NCBI RefSeq assembly: GCF_003700275.1
Contig: NZ_RBRE01000035.1
Coordinates: forward strand, 112,636 to 176,635
Length of the DNA: 64,000 nt
DNA from: Pseudomonas cichorii
Lineage (GTDB): Bacteria; Pseudomonadota; Gammaproteobacteria; Pseudomonadales; Pseudomonadaceae
Direction of reading: 5' to 3'
The notes under the pieces were generated by a model that had not been told where the DNA came from, did not search any database, and saw only the letters and a program-made list of their open reading frames with translations. How positions within the stretch are numbered: the stretch's first letter is position 1; every line of letters begins with the position of its first letter. A program made the position numbers and the translations under genes. Below, piece after piece: positions 18,743 to 27,939 of this stretch.

Positions 18743-19897
18743 CTAGCAGCCCCTGACCGCACGAATGAAAGTCTGCGAATAGACCTGTGCCGAATGGCGG
18801 ATCGGGTTGGTATGCGAGCAGCCATCGGCGAAGGCCATGCGACCCACCAGTTGTGCATCAAGCTCATCGATACCAATCTCCCCCAGGGTATGTGGAATGC
18901 CGATCTGCTCGCGCAATTGCAGCAACCAGTCCATCACACCCGTGAATCCCGGCGTCGGCAGGCGCAGGAAAACCGCCAGATCATCCATTTGGGTGTTAAG
19001 GGCCGACTCGTTGGCGAGCAGCACATAGGGCAACAGAATCGCATTCAGCAAACCATGGTGCAGGTCATACAGCGCGCCGAGGCTCTGGGCGATGGCATGC
19101 ACCCCGCCCAGCCCGCGCTGAAAGGCTGCCGCGCCCAGGCTTGAAGCCACCAGCATCTGCTGGCGGGATTCAAGGTCGTGACCGTCGGCCACCACCCTGG
19201 GCAAATGGACCTTGATCAGTTGCATGCCCTTGACCGCCGCGGCCTCGGCCAACGGGTGATAGACCGGCGAGCAATAGGCTTCCATGCAATGAGTCAGCGC
19301 ATCGGCTCCGGTGGCGGCAGTCAGATGCGTGGGCAGGTCGAGGGTCAGGTTGGCATCCAGAATGGCAATCCGCGGCATCATGCGCAGATGCAGGATGGTG
19401 CGCTTGACCCGCGCCTCCTCGTCGGTGATCACCGAGGCCCGGCCGACTTCCGAGCCCGTCCCGGCAGTGGTGGGCAAGGCAATCACCGGCGCAATACCCA
19501 GTGGATCAGCCCGCAGGTGGTTCTGACCGATGTCTTCAAAGTCCCACAACGGGCGGGTCTGGCCCGACATCAGCGCCACTGCCTTGGCCGCATCCAGCGC
19601 CGAGCCGCCGCCAAAGGCGATCACGCCGTCATGGTCGCCCTCTTTGTAGGCTTCCAGGCCCTGGGCAACATTGTCGCCGGTGGGATTGCCCTTGACCTGA
19701 TCGAACAGGCCGCAGTGGCCCAGCACATCGTGGCAATCGGCCTGGGCACTGCGAATCATGTCGGTGCTGCCCAGAAACCTGTCGGTAATCAGCAGCGGAC
19801 GCTTGATGCCGGTCGCCAGACAGGCTTCGGCCAGTTCCCGGACACGCCCTGCTCCCACGCGAATTGAAGTCGGGTAGTTCCAGTCGTTAGTGTGCAT
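18743..19897 (-). CDS. Iron-containing alcohol dehydrogenase
   Basis: 384 aa, group III Fe-ADH. The NAD(P)-binding motif GGGSALDAAK lies at about 96-105, LPTTAGTGSEV at about 141-151, and metal ligands in the DLPTHLTAATGADALTHCMEAY region plus GGVHAIAQSLGALYDLHHG. It reversibly converts aldehydes and alcohols. In the cluster it could handle the aldehyde by-product expected from oxidative release of a hydrazine (2-aminoadipate semialdehyde in known systems), which is inference. It lies 29 bases downstream of the exporter gene. Confidence 0.85.
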   Translation of the reverse strand: MHTNDWNYPTSIRVGAGRVRELAEACLATGIKRPLLITDRFLGSTDMIRSAQADCHDVLGHCGLFDQVKGNPTGDNVAQGLEAYKEGDHDGVIAFGGGSALDAAKAVALMSGQTRPLWDFEDIGQNHLRADPLGIAPVIALPTTAGTGSEVGRASVITDEEARVKRTILHLRMMPRIAILDANLTLDLPTHLTAATGADALTHCMEAYCSPVYHPLAEAAAVKGMQLIKVHLPRVVADGHDLESRQQMLVASSLGAAAFQRGLGGVHAIAQSLGALYDLHHGLLNAILLPYVLLANESALNTQMDDLAVFLRLPTPGFTGVMDWLLQLREQIGIPHTLGEIGIDELDAQLVGRMAFADGCSHTNPIRHSAQVYSQTFIRAVRGC

Positions 19898-19926
19898 CTG
19901 TGCATTCCTTTATTCAGGCGAGCGTT

Positions 19927-20571
19927 TCAGTTGATAAAACCGGCAGGCAATAAACCCATCAGCAAACGCAGACCAAATACGATCATGAACAGCCCGGTAA
20001 TGATGTCGATGGCCTTTTTCATGCGCTGATAACGCGCTTGAATGGCCGGAATCGAAAACAGCGTTGCCAACAGTACGAACCAGGAAATGGCCAGGATTGC
20101 GATGATCGAAACCCCGGCAGTACGTACCCACATCGGCATGCCCGGCGTGGTGACGGTGGTGAACACGCTGGTGTAGAAAGCCAGCGCCTTGGGATTGGTC
20201 AGATTGGTCAGCAGGCCAAAGCGATAGGCACGGCTCAGGCTGCCAATGCCCAGTGCCGAGATGTCACGCGGCGTGGGCTGGCTCCCGGCGCTGCGCAGGC
20301 TCTTGCTGCCGAGCCAGGTCAGGTAAGTGCCACCGAGCAACTGCAAGGCCGGTTGCAGCCAGGGCAATTGTTGAAAGATCACCCCCAGGCTGGTGGCTGC
20401 CAACAATGCCCAGATAATACTTCCCGAAGCCACGCCCAACCCGGCGCAGATACCTTGTTGTCGCGACTGGCTGAAGGACAGCTGGGTAATCACCAGAAAG
20501 TTGGGGCCCGGACTGATAATCAAGACGATGAAAGCACCGGCGAGCGCGGTCAATAACGTGATCTCGTACAT
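19927..20571 (-). CDS. LysE/RhtB-family exporter
   Basis: 214 aa with six predicted membrane segments. The family signature ISPGPNFLVI is at about 19-28 and GGTYLTWLGSKSL at about 80-92. LysE/RhtB proteins export amino acids and analogues. Inside a biosynthetic operon this is the natural exporter or self-protection pump for an amino-acid-like product. It starts 36 bases after the large flavoprotein gene. Confidence 0.88.
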   Translation of the reverse strand: MYEITLLTALAGAFIVLIISPGPNFLVITQLSFSQSRQQGICAGLGVASGSIIWALLAATSLGVIFQQLPWLQPALQLLGGTYLTWLGSKSLRSAGSQPTPRDISALGIGSLSRAYRFGLLTNLTNPKALAFYTSVFTTVTTPGMPMWVRTAGVSIIAILAISWFVLLATLFSIPAIQARYQRMKKAIDIITGLFMIVFGLRLLMGLLPAGFIN

Positions 20572-20607
20572 GGAGAGCTATCCTGTTCAATGCAATAAAT
20601 AATGGGG

Positions 20608-22416
20608 TTACACGTTTTGTGATGACGGTTTTCGGGCAGTTGCAGCGTTAACGCCCAGAGCACTCATGCACGCCTCGACGGCCAGCCGTGCTTCGAGCAG
20701 AGCCCGGCAGGTCGGCTCCGGCGTGGGGACGTAATGGTTGTAGAAGGTGCAGCCCTCGACCGCCGGGCCCAGCGCCCAGAGCCGTTCCTGCACAGAACCC
20801 TCCACGTCCAGCGCACGCCCGACGCTGTCGGTCTCGATGCCATCGGCGGGATATTCATGGGCGGCGCGGAGCATTCCCTGACGCAGCAGATCCCTGACCA
20901 GCGGCTGGTCGTTGTGCGCCAGGCCGCTGTGCGGGACCCGGGCCTGAATCACCCGGTCGAAGTCGATGCCTGCACAGCGCGCATCGTCCATGGGCGGCAA
21001 GACCCTGACCACGCCGGCATCCAGCAAGGCCAGCAGGTCTTCGTAACGCTCTTTCTGCGGCCCGCCGACCAGACGATTCGACACCCCGGCCCAGATTGCA
21101 TAGAACTCAAGCGTCGAACGCTCCGTCAGGCCCTGGCGATCCACCAGGGTTCGCAGCAGGTCGCGGTAATCACGCCAGACTTCCAGTGCCTGCTTGAGCG
21201 GGCTCTGCGCCGTACCGCGACGGCTGAGAGCCAGGTCATCCTCGATCCACTGGCGATACCACTGGCCGTAATCCTCCGGATTGCCGCTCCAGCGCCGGGG
21301 CGACAGCCATTGGCCGGGCTCGAATGCGCCCCACTGGTCGGCCAGGCGGGCAAAGAGTGCCTCACGGGCCTGAGGCTGCACGGCGTCCCATAGCGCCTGC
21401 TGAAGACTCGCCAGTTGCAGCGGAGCCTCCAGGTGCACACGGGCCTGATAGAACACCCCACGCATTTCGTCTTCGATCAGCGGCAGAATGTCTTGCACAA
21501 AGTCCAGTTGCCCGTGCAAACGCTGTTGGCGCAAGGTCTCGATGGCCTGGGCCGTGAAAAACAGCCTGGGCAGCGCCACTCCGCGCCCCTGTCGCCATTG
21601 CGGACGGGAATGGAACGCCAGCCCGGAACGGGAGAACAGATAGATCTGCGGCTCGCGCCCCGAGGGTTGATAACGCCAGCCTGCGATGCCTGAGTCACGT
21701 ACATAGCGCCCGCCTCGACCCTGGGTCAGAGCCGCCACGGTATCCATGGCGGTCAGTCCAAGCCCTTCGATCAGCACCCGCTCGCCGCTGTGCTGTGGCG
21801 CCTGCGCCTCGACCACATGACCGCTGGTGAGAAACAGCGCCTCAGTCGTGAAGCGTTGCCCATTGGCGGTCTGCAACCTGAAGCCCGGCGCATCCGGCAA
21901 TGGCTGGCAGGCGATCACTGTTTGCCGGTAATGACGAACCTGGACATGGGCCGGACACTGCTCAAGCAGGAACCGATAACTGTCCTGCAGATAACGCCCC
22001 AGCAATTTGCGCGGAACGAAGTCACCAAATGCGATGGGGCGAGCGCTTTCGCTGTCGCTGGTATGGCCACGTTCATCCAGACGCAGACCATGGGCCGTGC
22101 ACCATTGCAGAAATGTCATGCCCGCCGGTTCGCAGGCAGGAAAGGCACTGGAAAACGCCGACAATTGCCCGGCCATGGTGTTGAGCATCAGGTAATCCGG
22201 CTGTTCGGCAAGATGCAGGCCGCTACCGGGCGACTGCGGATCGAACAGCTCGATCAGCCAGCGCTGGCTGCGGTCATCGCGAGCCATGCCGATCAATTGC
22301 TCCAGAATACTCAGGCCCCGGGAGCCCATACCGATAATCGCAACCTTGCGTGTAGCCGGTTCGATGCTTTGGGCCGGCTCGATAAAACGTTCGATGGAAA
22401 GAGTCTGCATGCCCAT
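20608..22416 (-). CDS. Large FAD/NAD(P)-binding protein (NAD_binding_9-like)
   Basis: 602 aa from the ATG at 22416. That ATG overlaps the upstream stop as TGATG, so translation is coupled. A dinucleotide fold is visible at residues 25-45 (VAIIGMGSRGLSILEQL), followed by NTMAGQLSAF and LFLTSGHVVEAQ. The organisation matches the FAD-NAD(P)-binding family of roughly 600-aa proteins whose chemistry is mostly unknown and which resemble N-hydroxylating monooxygenases. In this operon it is a good candidate for oxidising an amine or hydrazine nitrogen, or for a late tailoring step; this is inference. Confidence 0.75.
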   Translation of the reverse strand: MGMQTLSIERFIEPAQSIEPATRKVAIIGMGSRGLSILEQLIGMARDDRSQRWLIELFDPQSPGSGLHLAEQPDYLMLNTMAGQLSAFSSAFPACEPAGMTFLQWCTAHGLRLDERGHTSDSESARPIAFGDFVPRKLLGRYLQDSYRFLLEQCPAHVQVRHYRQTVIACQPLPDAPGFRLQTANGQRFTTEALFLTSGHVVEAQAPQHSGERVLIEGLGLTAMDTVAALTQGRGGRYVRDSGIAGWRYQPSGREPQIYLFSRSGLAFHSRPQWRQGRGVALPRLFFTAQAIETLRQQRLHGQLDFVQDILPLIEDEMRGVFYQARVHLEAPLQLASLQQALWDAVQPQAREALFARLADQWGAFEPGQWLSPRRWSGNPEDYGQWYRQWIEDDLALSRRGTAQSPLKQALEVWRDYRDLLRTLVDRQGLTERSTLEFYAIWAGVSNRLVGGPQKERYEDLLALLDAGVVRVLPPMDDARCAGIDFDRVIQARVPHSGLAHNDQPLVRDLLRQGMLRAAHEYPADGIETDSVGRALDVEGSVQERLWALGPAVEGCTFYNHYVPTPEPTCRALLEARLAVEACMSALGVNAATARKPSSQNV

Positions 22417-24425
22417 CACCACCGATTCGATTCAAAAAAGAATCGCGGCACGGACAGCGCCGTACAGTCCGTAATCGCCTGCTGATAGACCCGCTGTCCC
22501 ACGGCCAGATCCAGCACACCGAGCCCGAAAGGCGAGAAAATCGTCGCCCGGTCCGGCTTCAGCTCGATCTGGCCCAGCATCAGTTGCGCCAGGGTGCCAG
22601 TGATGAACGAGCGATCCTGATAATGCTGCACCGCCAGGTCCGGCGAGGTGCTGGCCTTGAGGCAATGCTCGACGTCATCAAGGATATTGTTGCAGCCGGC
22701 AATCACCTGCGGCCCCAGATCGCGCAGCGAGATATTGAGAATCACCTGTTCGGGACGAAACGGGTAATCCGCTACGTACGGCTGCGGCGCGGTGGTCGCA
22801 AACACCACCACGTCTGCTTGCAGGCTGCTTTCCAGATCCGCCGGATGGCTGGTCAATTGATGGTGGCTCGAAGCATGCTCGATCAATGCCAGCGCCGATT
22901 CGAGGTGCTTGTCGAAGACACTGATTTCATCAACCTGCCAGCCATCGCTGACAAACATGTCGAGAATCGTGCGGGCAATGAACCCGGCGCCGATAAAGGC
23001 GATGCGCCTGGCACGGCGTTGCTGGCGATTCAACCAGCGTGCACCGAGCACCGCCGAGGCAGCCGTGCGCATGGCGCTGATCCGCGATGCTTCCAGGCAG
23101 GCAAAGGCATAGCCGGTCAGCGGATCGTTGAGGATCAGAACCGCCGAGGCGCGTTGCAGTCCGGAATCGATATTGCCGGGAAAGCTGGAAATCCATTTGA
23201 TGCCACTGACCGATTGCTCACCCGACAGGCTGGCCGGCAGCGCAATGATGCGATTGGCCGGGGCCTGGGGAAAGCGCAGGAAATAGCTGTCGGGGTTTAT
23301 CGAGCGCCCTGCTTCATGCTCCAGATAGGCCCGCTGTACATCGTCGATGCAGGCTTGCGGGTCGGCAGCCAGAATCCGCGCAACTGCCTCGCCGTCCACC
23401 ACATGAAAAGGTGTCTGTCGCAGGCGTTCGGCAGCCAGGTAAGTGGTCCATCCGGGAACGATGGGCATGTCGGCCAGGGTCATGCTCAGCACTTCGCTGC
23501 CAAACCGCTGCTCGACCCATTGATCGTCGTAGAGGGTGTCCAGATAGCGCTCGCCCCAGTCCGGCGACAACGCCACCACCACCGAGCCTGGCTCGATACG
23601 CTCGCGCCAGGCATGCACGGCAGCAATCACCGTGGCCGTCGAGCCACCGACCAGTAATCCCTTGCTGCGCGCCAGTACCCGACACATGGCCACGGTGCGC
23701 GATTCCGGGACCATTTCCAGGGCATGAATGCCTTCGGCACTGAAGATCGGCGGACGCTGGCTGGTGCCGAGCCCGGGAATGAAGCGGCGACTGGCCGGGG
23801 TGTTGAAGGTCACCGAGCCGACACTGTCCACGGCAATGATTTTGGTGGTCGGATGATGCCGCTGGAAATACTGCACGCAGCCCATAAGCGTGCCGGTGGT
23901 TCCGGCGCCCACAAACAGGTAGTCGACATGCCCGAAATGGCGGCCGATCGAGCGCGCCGTGGTGCGGGCATGGGCGCGGGGATTGGCCGCATTTTCATAC
24001 TGGTTGAGCCACACATAGCGCGAGTCGCTGCCGACCTTGTCGCGGATCAGCGAGATGCGCGTGCCGAGAAAGCCGCCGTTGGCGTCCGGGGTATCGACCT
24101 GGAGCACTTCGGCGCCATAGGTGCGCATCATGCGGATGTTGTGGTTGGAGCTGTTGGGGTCGACCACGCAGGTAAAGCGGATCGAGCGCTCAGCGCAGAT
24201 CATCGCCAGGGCCACGCCCAGATTGCCGGACGATGACTCGATCAGAATGGTCTCCGGGCCGATCAGGCCACGCGCCTGCAGATCATCCACCAGGCCCACG
24301 GCGGTCTTGAGCTTGATCGAGCCGGCCGGATTGAGCGATTCCATCTTCAGGAAAAAGTCATGACCCAGTCCCGCTACCTTGAGAAAGGCCTGGTCGTGAA
24401 CGATATCGCAGATATTGTCGTACAT
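22416..24425 (-). CDS. SbnA-SbnB fusion: L-2,3-diaminopropionate synthase
   Basis: 669 aa from the ATG at 24425; a GTG at 24434 is the alternative. Residues 1 to about 325 are a PLP fold-II cysteine-synthase-like domain like SbnA, with PLP Lys38 in NPAGSIKLK and the loop ESSSGNLGVALA. Residues about 335-669 are an ornithine-cyclodeaminase-like domain like SbnB, with dinucleotide motif GAGFIA at 479-484. SbnA joins O-phosphoserine to glutamate, and SbnB oxidatively cleaves the adduct to L-2,3-diaminopropionate, 2-oxoglutarate and NADH. In staphyloferrin B producers these are separate proteins; here both are in one chain. It lies 10 bases downstream of the N-hydroxylase. Confidence 0.85.
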   Translation of the reverse strand: MYDNICDIVHDQAFLKVAGLGHDFFLKMESLNPAGSIKLKTAVGLVDDLQARGLIGPETILIESSSGNLGVALAMICAERSIRFTCVVDPNSSNHNIRMMRTYGAEVLQVDTPDANGGFLGTRISLIRDKVGSDSRYVWLNQYENAANPRAHARTTARSIGRHFGHVDYLFVGAGTTGTLMGCVQYFQRHHPTTKIIAVDSVGSVTFNTPASRRFIPGLGTSQRPPIFSAEGIHALEMVPESRTVAMCRVLARSKGLLVGGSTATVIAAVHAWRERIEPGSVVVALSPDWGERYLDTLYDDQWVEQRFGSEVLSMTLADMPIVPGWTTYLAAERLRQTPFHVVDGEAVARILAADPQACIDDVQRAYLEHEAGRSINPDSYFLRFPQAPANRIIALPASLSGEQSVSGIKWISSFPGNIDSGLQRASAVLILNDPLTGYAFACLEASRISAMRTAASAVLGARWLNRQQRRARRIAFIGAGFIARTILDMFVSDGWQVDEISVFDKHLESALALIEHASSHHQLTSHPADLESSLQADVVVFATTAPQPYVADYPFRPEQVILNISLRDLGPQVIAGCNNILDDVEHCLKASTSPDLAVQHYQDRSFITGTLAQLMLGQIELKPDRATIFSPFGLGVLDLAVGQRVYQQAITDCTALSVPRFFFESNRW

Positions 24426-24435
24426 GAGGATCACT

Positions 24436-25752
24436 TCACTGTGTCAGGAGCGCAGCATCGGCCGGGGTATTGAGGGTCTGTCCAAGTGCATTGGCGATGC
24501 GCTCGGCGCGCAATGCCATCAGGGAAAACGACTGGCTGTCGCTGATGCCATGGGTGCGCTCGGAAAGGCCGTTGACCCAGATGCCCACGTCGCAGTCGCC
24601 CTGAGTGGCGACGTTGTAGTCGCGGTCGATGACCAGGCCGCCATCCAGATCCGCCTTGAGCCAGGGTTGCAGGTTGCTCAGCAACGGCGGAATCAGATAT
24701 TGCTGATAGCCGGTGCCGAGCACGATCACCTCCACTTCCAGCACTTCGGTGCGCTGGCTGAAGGTATCGTTCAAGGTCACGCGGTAGCCCTGCTCAAGTT
24801 TTTCGATACGGGAAACGATCTGGTAGCCATAGGTCTGCAGACGCTTGCGCCCGGCAATCGAGTCTTCGTAGATCATGGAGAACAGCTTCTGGCTTTCGTC
24901 CGGATCGATGCCCGCGTAGTTGGTCGAACGGCTCCAGTCGAGGAATCGGTGGCGTGCGGCATGGTTGAGGCTGTGGAAGTAGTCCACGTGATCCGGGGCG
25001 AACACCCGGTTGGGGAACTGGCCCAACTGGGTCAGCTTGAAGCCTGCGGAACGATGTACCGAATGCACTTCAAGGCTGCTGTCGCGACCCAGCAGCTCCA
25101 GCACCGATTCACTGGCGCTCTGCCCCGAGCCCAGCACCAGCCAGCGTTTGGGCAGCGTGTCGCCAAACGCCTTGAGGCGTGTCAGGAATTGCGAGGTATG
25201 AAACAGGCTCGGGCCGAGCAGCGCCTGGAATTCGACCGGAATGCGTGGCGCGCTGCCGCTGGAAAGCACGATATTGCGCGTGTTGAAACAGGCCTCCGGG
25301 GTCCGGACCTGCACTTCGCACAAGCGACCGTCACGAATGACCGGCAGGATCTCCGTGACCGGCGCATTGAAATGGGTGTGGCTGTCGACTTGCCGGGAAA
25401 CCCAGGCGACATAGTCCGACCATTCATGCCGGCTGGCTGGCCTGCCCAGCAGACCGAAATCGAACAGGCGTCCCTGGCTTTTCAGGTACATGGCAAATGA
25501 AAAACGACTGCGCGGATTACGCGGTGTCACCAGGTCGCGAAAGACATGATGATTGATATCCGTTCCGGCCAGCAGAAGTTCACGATGCCATTGCGTATCC
25601 TGCGCGGCTTCGAGATAACGGACTTGTAACCCGGACAATGGATCGGCAACTTCCCGTGCATCTTCAAACACACAGGAAAGTGCAATACCGGCAGGACCGA
25701 AACCAATACAGACTGCATCGGTATCAATTGTATGTGGTGCCAAATTACTCAT
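24436..25752 (-). CDS. L-lysine/L-ornithine N-hydroxylase-like flavin monooxygenase
   Basis: 438 aa. The FAD motif GFGPAG is at 17-22, the family signature DLVTPRNPRSRFSFAMYL at 73-90, the NADPH motif GSGQSA at 208-213, and LGTGY near 345. These mark the IucD/PvdA/SidA family, which hydroxylates the terminal nitrogen of Lys or Orn. Fosfazinomycin-, s56-p1- and triacsin-type N-N clusters use a lysine N6-hydroxylase in exactly this setting. No siderophore NRPS or IucA/C synthetase is present, so hydroxamate siderophore synthesis is less likely. The substrate (Lys, Orn or Dap) cannot be fixed from sequence. Confidence 0.88.
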   Translation of the reverse strand: MSNLAPHTIDTDAVCIGFGPAGIALSCVFEDAREVADPLSGLQVRYLEAAQDTQWHRELLLAGTDINHHVFRDLVTPRNPRSRFSFAMYLKSQGRLFDFGLLGRPASRHEWSDYVAWVSRQVDSHTHFNAPVTEILPVIRDGRLCEVQVRTPEACFNTRNIVLSSGSAPRIPVEFQALLGPSLFHTSQFLTRLKAFGDTLPKRWLVLGSGQSASESVLELLGRDSSLEVHSVHRSAGFKLTQLGQFPNRVFAPDHVDYFHSLNHAARHRFLDWSRSTNYAGIDPDESQKLFSMIYEDSIAGRKRLQTYGYQIVSRIEKLEQGYRVTLNDTFSQRTEVLEVEVIVLGTGYQQYLIPPLLSNLQPWLKADLDGGLVIDRDYNVATQGDCDVGIWVNGLSERTHGISDSQSFSLMALRAERIANALGQTLNTPADAALLTQ

Positions 25753-25793
25753 TGAAGAACCATCCTTAGAACTGGAGTAAAAAACAGATTGCG

Positions 25794-26780
25794 TTACTCG
25801 ATAACAGGGACAAGGCCTCCCTCACCCAGCTTCCAGATACTGTTGAACGTTCCTCTGCACTCGCCCTGATCAAAACTGACGAGGCCCAGCGGTGTACTGA
25901 AAGTTGTGCTGTTCAATACCTCCAACAATTCGCTCTTTCGCGCTGCGCCATTGGCCAGTACCGCCAGCACGTAAAACATCAGCAGGCTTTCGCGGTAATA
26001 GGTTTCCGGCAGTGCGCCGAACAACAGTTGGTGCAAAGTCGTTGCTGAACATGGCGCAGCGCCCGACTCCCGGGCCGGGCCCGCGATACCGAAACCGATC
26101 ACATAGGTGTCACGATCCAGCGCCTGGGCATGGCCCAGATGAGGCGATGCGGCATCGTCGGTCAGTACCAGAGGCCGCGTGCTGCCGGCCTCACGTCGTG
26201 CCAGCCAATGCTCGCGACTGGCCTGCAGGCGCCCGGCGAATACCTCGACCTGCGCCTGCCCGGGCGTGCTGACCTGGCGGACACCGGCCTGTCGCGCTGC
26301 ATCGGCGATGGCCCTGGCCAATGCCTGGCCATGGGCGCTGTCGTCAGCCTCGATATGCACGGCCTGCCACTGACGGGTTTGCAGCCAGGCCAGCAGATCC
26401 CTGGCCAGTTGCCGGTCCGAAGGGCAAAAGCGAAAGGCGTTGTGATGCTCAAGGGTCAGGCAGTCGATCGTCGCCGCCGGGGTCAACAGGGCAATGCCTG
26501 CCTGCCGATAGAGCGCAGCCGCACTCACTGCGGCATCGGAAGAGAAATGCCCGACGACCAGATCCACTTCCCGGGCGATCATCTGCCGCGCCACTTCGGC
26601 ACCGCGACAGGCATTGGCGCCATCGTCGAGAAAGCACCACTCCACCCGGTCCAGCCCGGCAATGCAGTTGCGGGCCACAGCCAGCGCCCGCAGAAAAGTT
26701 CGTGCATGAGGCGTGTCATCGGGATCGAACAAGGCACTGACGCCGACCCGCAATGCGCGGGGCTTGCGCAAGGGAATCAT
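25794..26780 (-). CDS. Type I periplasmic-binding-fold protein without signal peptide
   Basis: 328 aa from the ATG at 26780, which overlaps the upstream stop (ATGA). The longer frame to 26972 lies in the preceding gene. The fold resembles LivJ/AmiC: LRVGVSALFDP start, VDLVVGHFSSDAAVSAAALYRQAGIALLTPAAT at about 89-122, AVHIEADDSAHGQALARAIADAAR. There is no hydrophobic leader, so it should be cytosolic, as AmiC is. It may sense or buffer a small amine or amide metabolite of the pathway. No ABC permease or ATPase accompanies it. Confidence 0.7.
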   Translation of the reverse strand: MIPLRKPRALRVGVSALFDPDDTPHARTFLRALAVARNCIAGLDRVEWCFLDDGANACRGAEVARQMIAREVDLVVGHFSSDAAVSAAALYRQAGIALLTPAATIDCLTLEHHNAFRFCPSDRQLARDLLAWLQTRQWQAVHIEADDSAHGQALARAIADAARQAGVRQVSTPGQAQVEVFAGRLQASREHWLARREAGSTRPLVLTDDAASPHLGHAQALDRDTYVIGFGIAGPARESGAAPCSATTLHQLLFGALPETYYRESLLMFYVLAVLANGAARKSELLEVLNSTTFSTPLGLVSFDQGECRGTFNSIWKLGEGGLVPVIE

Positions 26781-27925
26781 GGCTGCACACTCGGACCGGT
26801 AGCATTTGCCTGGACTCGGGCTGGCGACAGGGCCTTCCAGTCCTGGTTGAGTTCCTGCCCGGCCAGATGGCTGCGCAACTGGTCGTAGGCGATCTGCGCA
26901 ATCCCCGGCGCAAGCTTGAAGCCAAGCCCGGACATTCCGGTGGCCAGGTAAATCGGGCTGTAGGGCGCACAAAAACCCAGCAGCGGCCTGCCATCGGGGC
27001 TGTAGCTATCGAAACCCGGCAACACATCCAGCACGCTGATCGAGCTGTCGGTGGCCGATGCCGACAGTTGCTGCACCCGCTGACTGGCGTCCAGCACATG
27101 ACGCTCATCGGGCCGCGGCAGACTCTCCGGCAAGGCTCCCGTCTCTCGCAAGCCGCAGCCGGTCTGGACGATATTACGGGTCAGGGGAATCCCGTAAGTC
27201 TGGGTGACTGCATCGATAATCGGCATTAACCAGGTGTTTTCAGTCATCACCCGCGCCAGTGGAATCGAACGGGTTTGCAGACCGAAATCCATTCCCGGCA
27301 ACAACCGCTCGCTCCAGGCACCAGCGGCCACGACCACCGCCCGGCAGCGCAAGGTGGCATTGCCCAGCTCGATGCGTACATCGTGACTGGAACGGCAATC
27401 GATGGACTGCACCTCGCTGTGTTCCAGCAGCAATCCGGACTGGCGCACCACATTGCTCAACGAGGCCACCGCCTGACGCACATTGCCGACACTGGCCCGC
27501 GGCTCGAACAGGTTGACCCGCGCGTCCTTGTGGCAATGCGGGTAATGCACGCCATCCAGCTCATGGGTGCCGACCAGATGCATGGGATAACGCACTTTGG
27601 CGTGCTGGCGAATCGCACTCCAGATGGTTTCCAGTTGATCCGGTGCAGCCCGATAGATCATCCCGGTGCGGCGTAATGCGCTGGAATAGGTCGTGGCAAA
27701 GATGCCCTCTTCCATCAAACCAATGGAATATGCGGCCAGTTCCATCAGCAACGGGTCAGTGTCGTACAGGCGCACCAGGCCACCGGAGTAACCACTGGAG
27801 CCCAGCGCACCGGCCGCGCCCTTGTCGAGCAGCGCCACAGACACACCGGTGCTGCTGAGTTTCGCGGCAATACTGGCGCCCACGATGCCGGCGCCAATCA
27901 CCGCAATTTCATAATCGATGAACAT
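26777..27925 (-). CDS. DAO-family FAD-dependent amine oxidase (glycine/sarcosine oxidase-like)
   Basis: 382 aa. The FAD-binding motif GAGIVG is at 11-16, ALLDKG at 31-36, and the DAO C-terminal motif GRPLLGFCAPYSPIYLATGMSGLGFKLAPGIA near 320-350. In the known hydrazine route a glycine-oxidase-like enzyme of this fold (Spb39 in s56-p1) oxidises N6-(carboxymethylamino)lysine and releases hydrazinoacetic acid. The gene sits between the MetRS-like gene (14-base gap) and the binding-fold gene (4-base overlap), which fits that role. Substrate assignment is by context. Confidence 0.85.
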   Translation of the reverse strand: MFIDYEIAVIGAGIVGASIAAKLSSTGVSVALLDKGAAGALGSSGYSGGLVRLYDTDPLLMELAAYSIGLMEEGIFATTYSSALRRTGMIYRAAPDQLETIWSAIRQHAKVRYPMHLVGTHELDGVHYPHCHKDARVNLFEPRASVGNVRQAVASLSNVVRQSGLLLEHSEVQSIDCRSSHDVRIELGNATLRCRAVVVAAGAWSERLLPGMDFGLQTRSIPLARVMTENTWLMPIIDAVTQTYGIPLTRNIVQTGCGLRETGALPESLPRPDERHVLDASQRVQQLSASATDSSISVLDVLPGFDSYSPDGRPLLGFCAPYSPIYLATGMSGLGFKLAPGIAQIAYDQLRSHLAGQELNQDWKALSPARVQANATGPSVQP

Positions 27926-27939
27926 CGAGATGTTCCTGC

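Noticed and set aside
24436..25752. Pyoverdine or aerobactin-type siderophore locus
   Set aside because: The N-hydroxylase and L-Dap genes suggested it, but there are no NRPS, IucA/C-type synthetase, formyl- or acetyltransferase genes.
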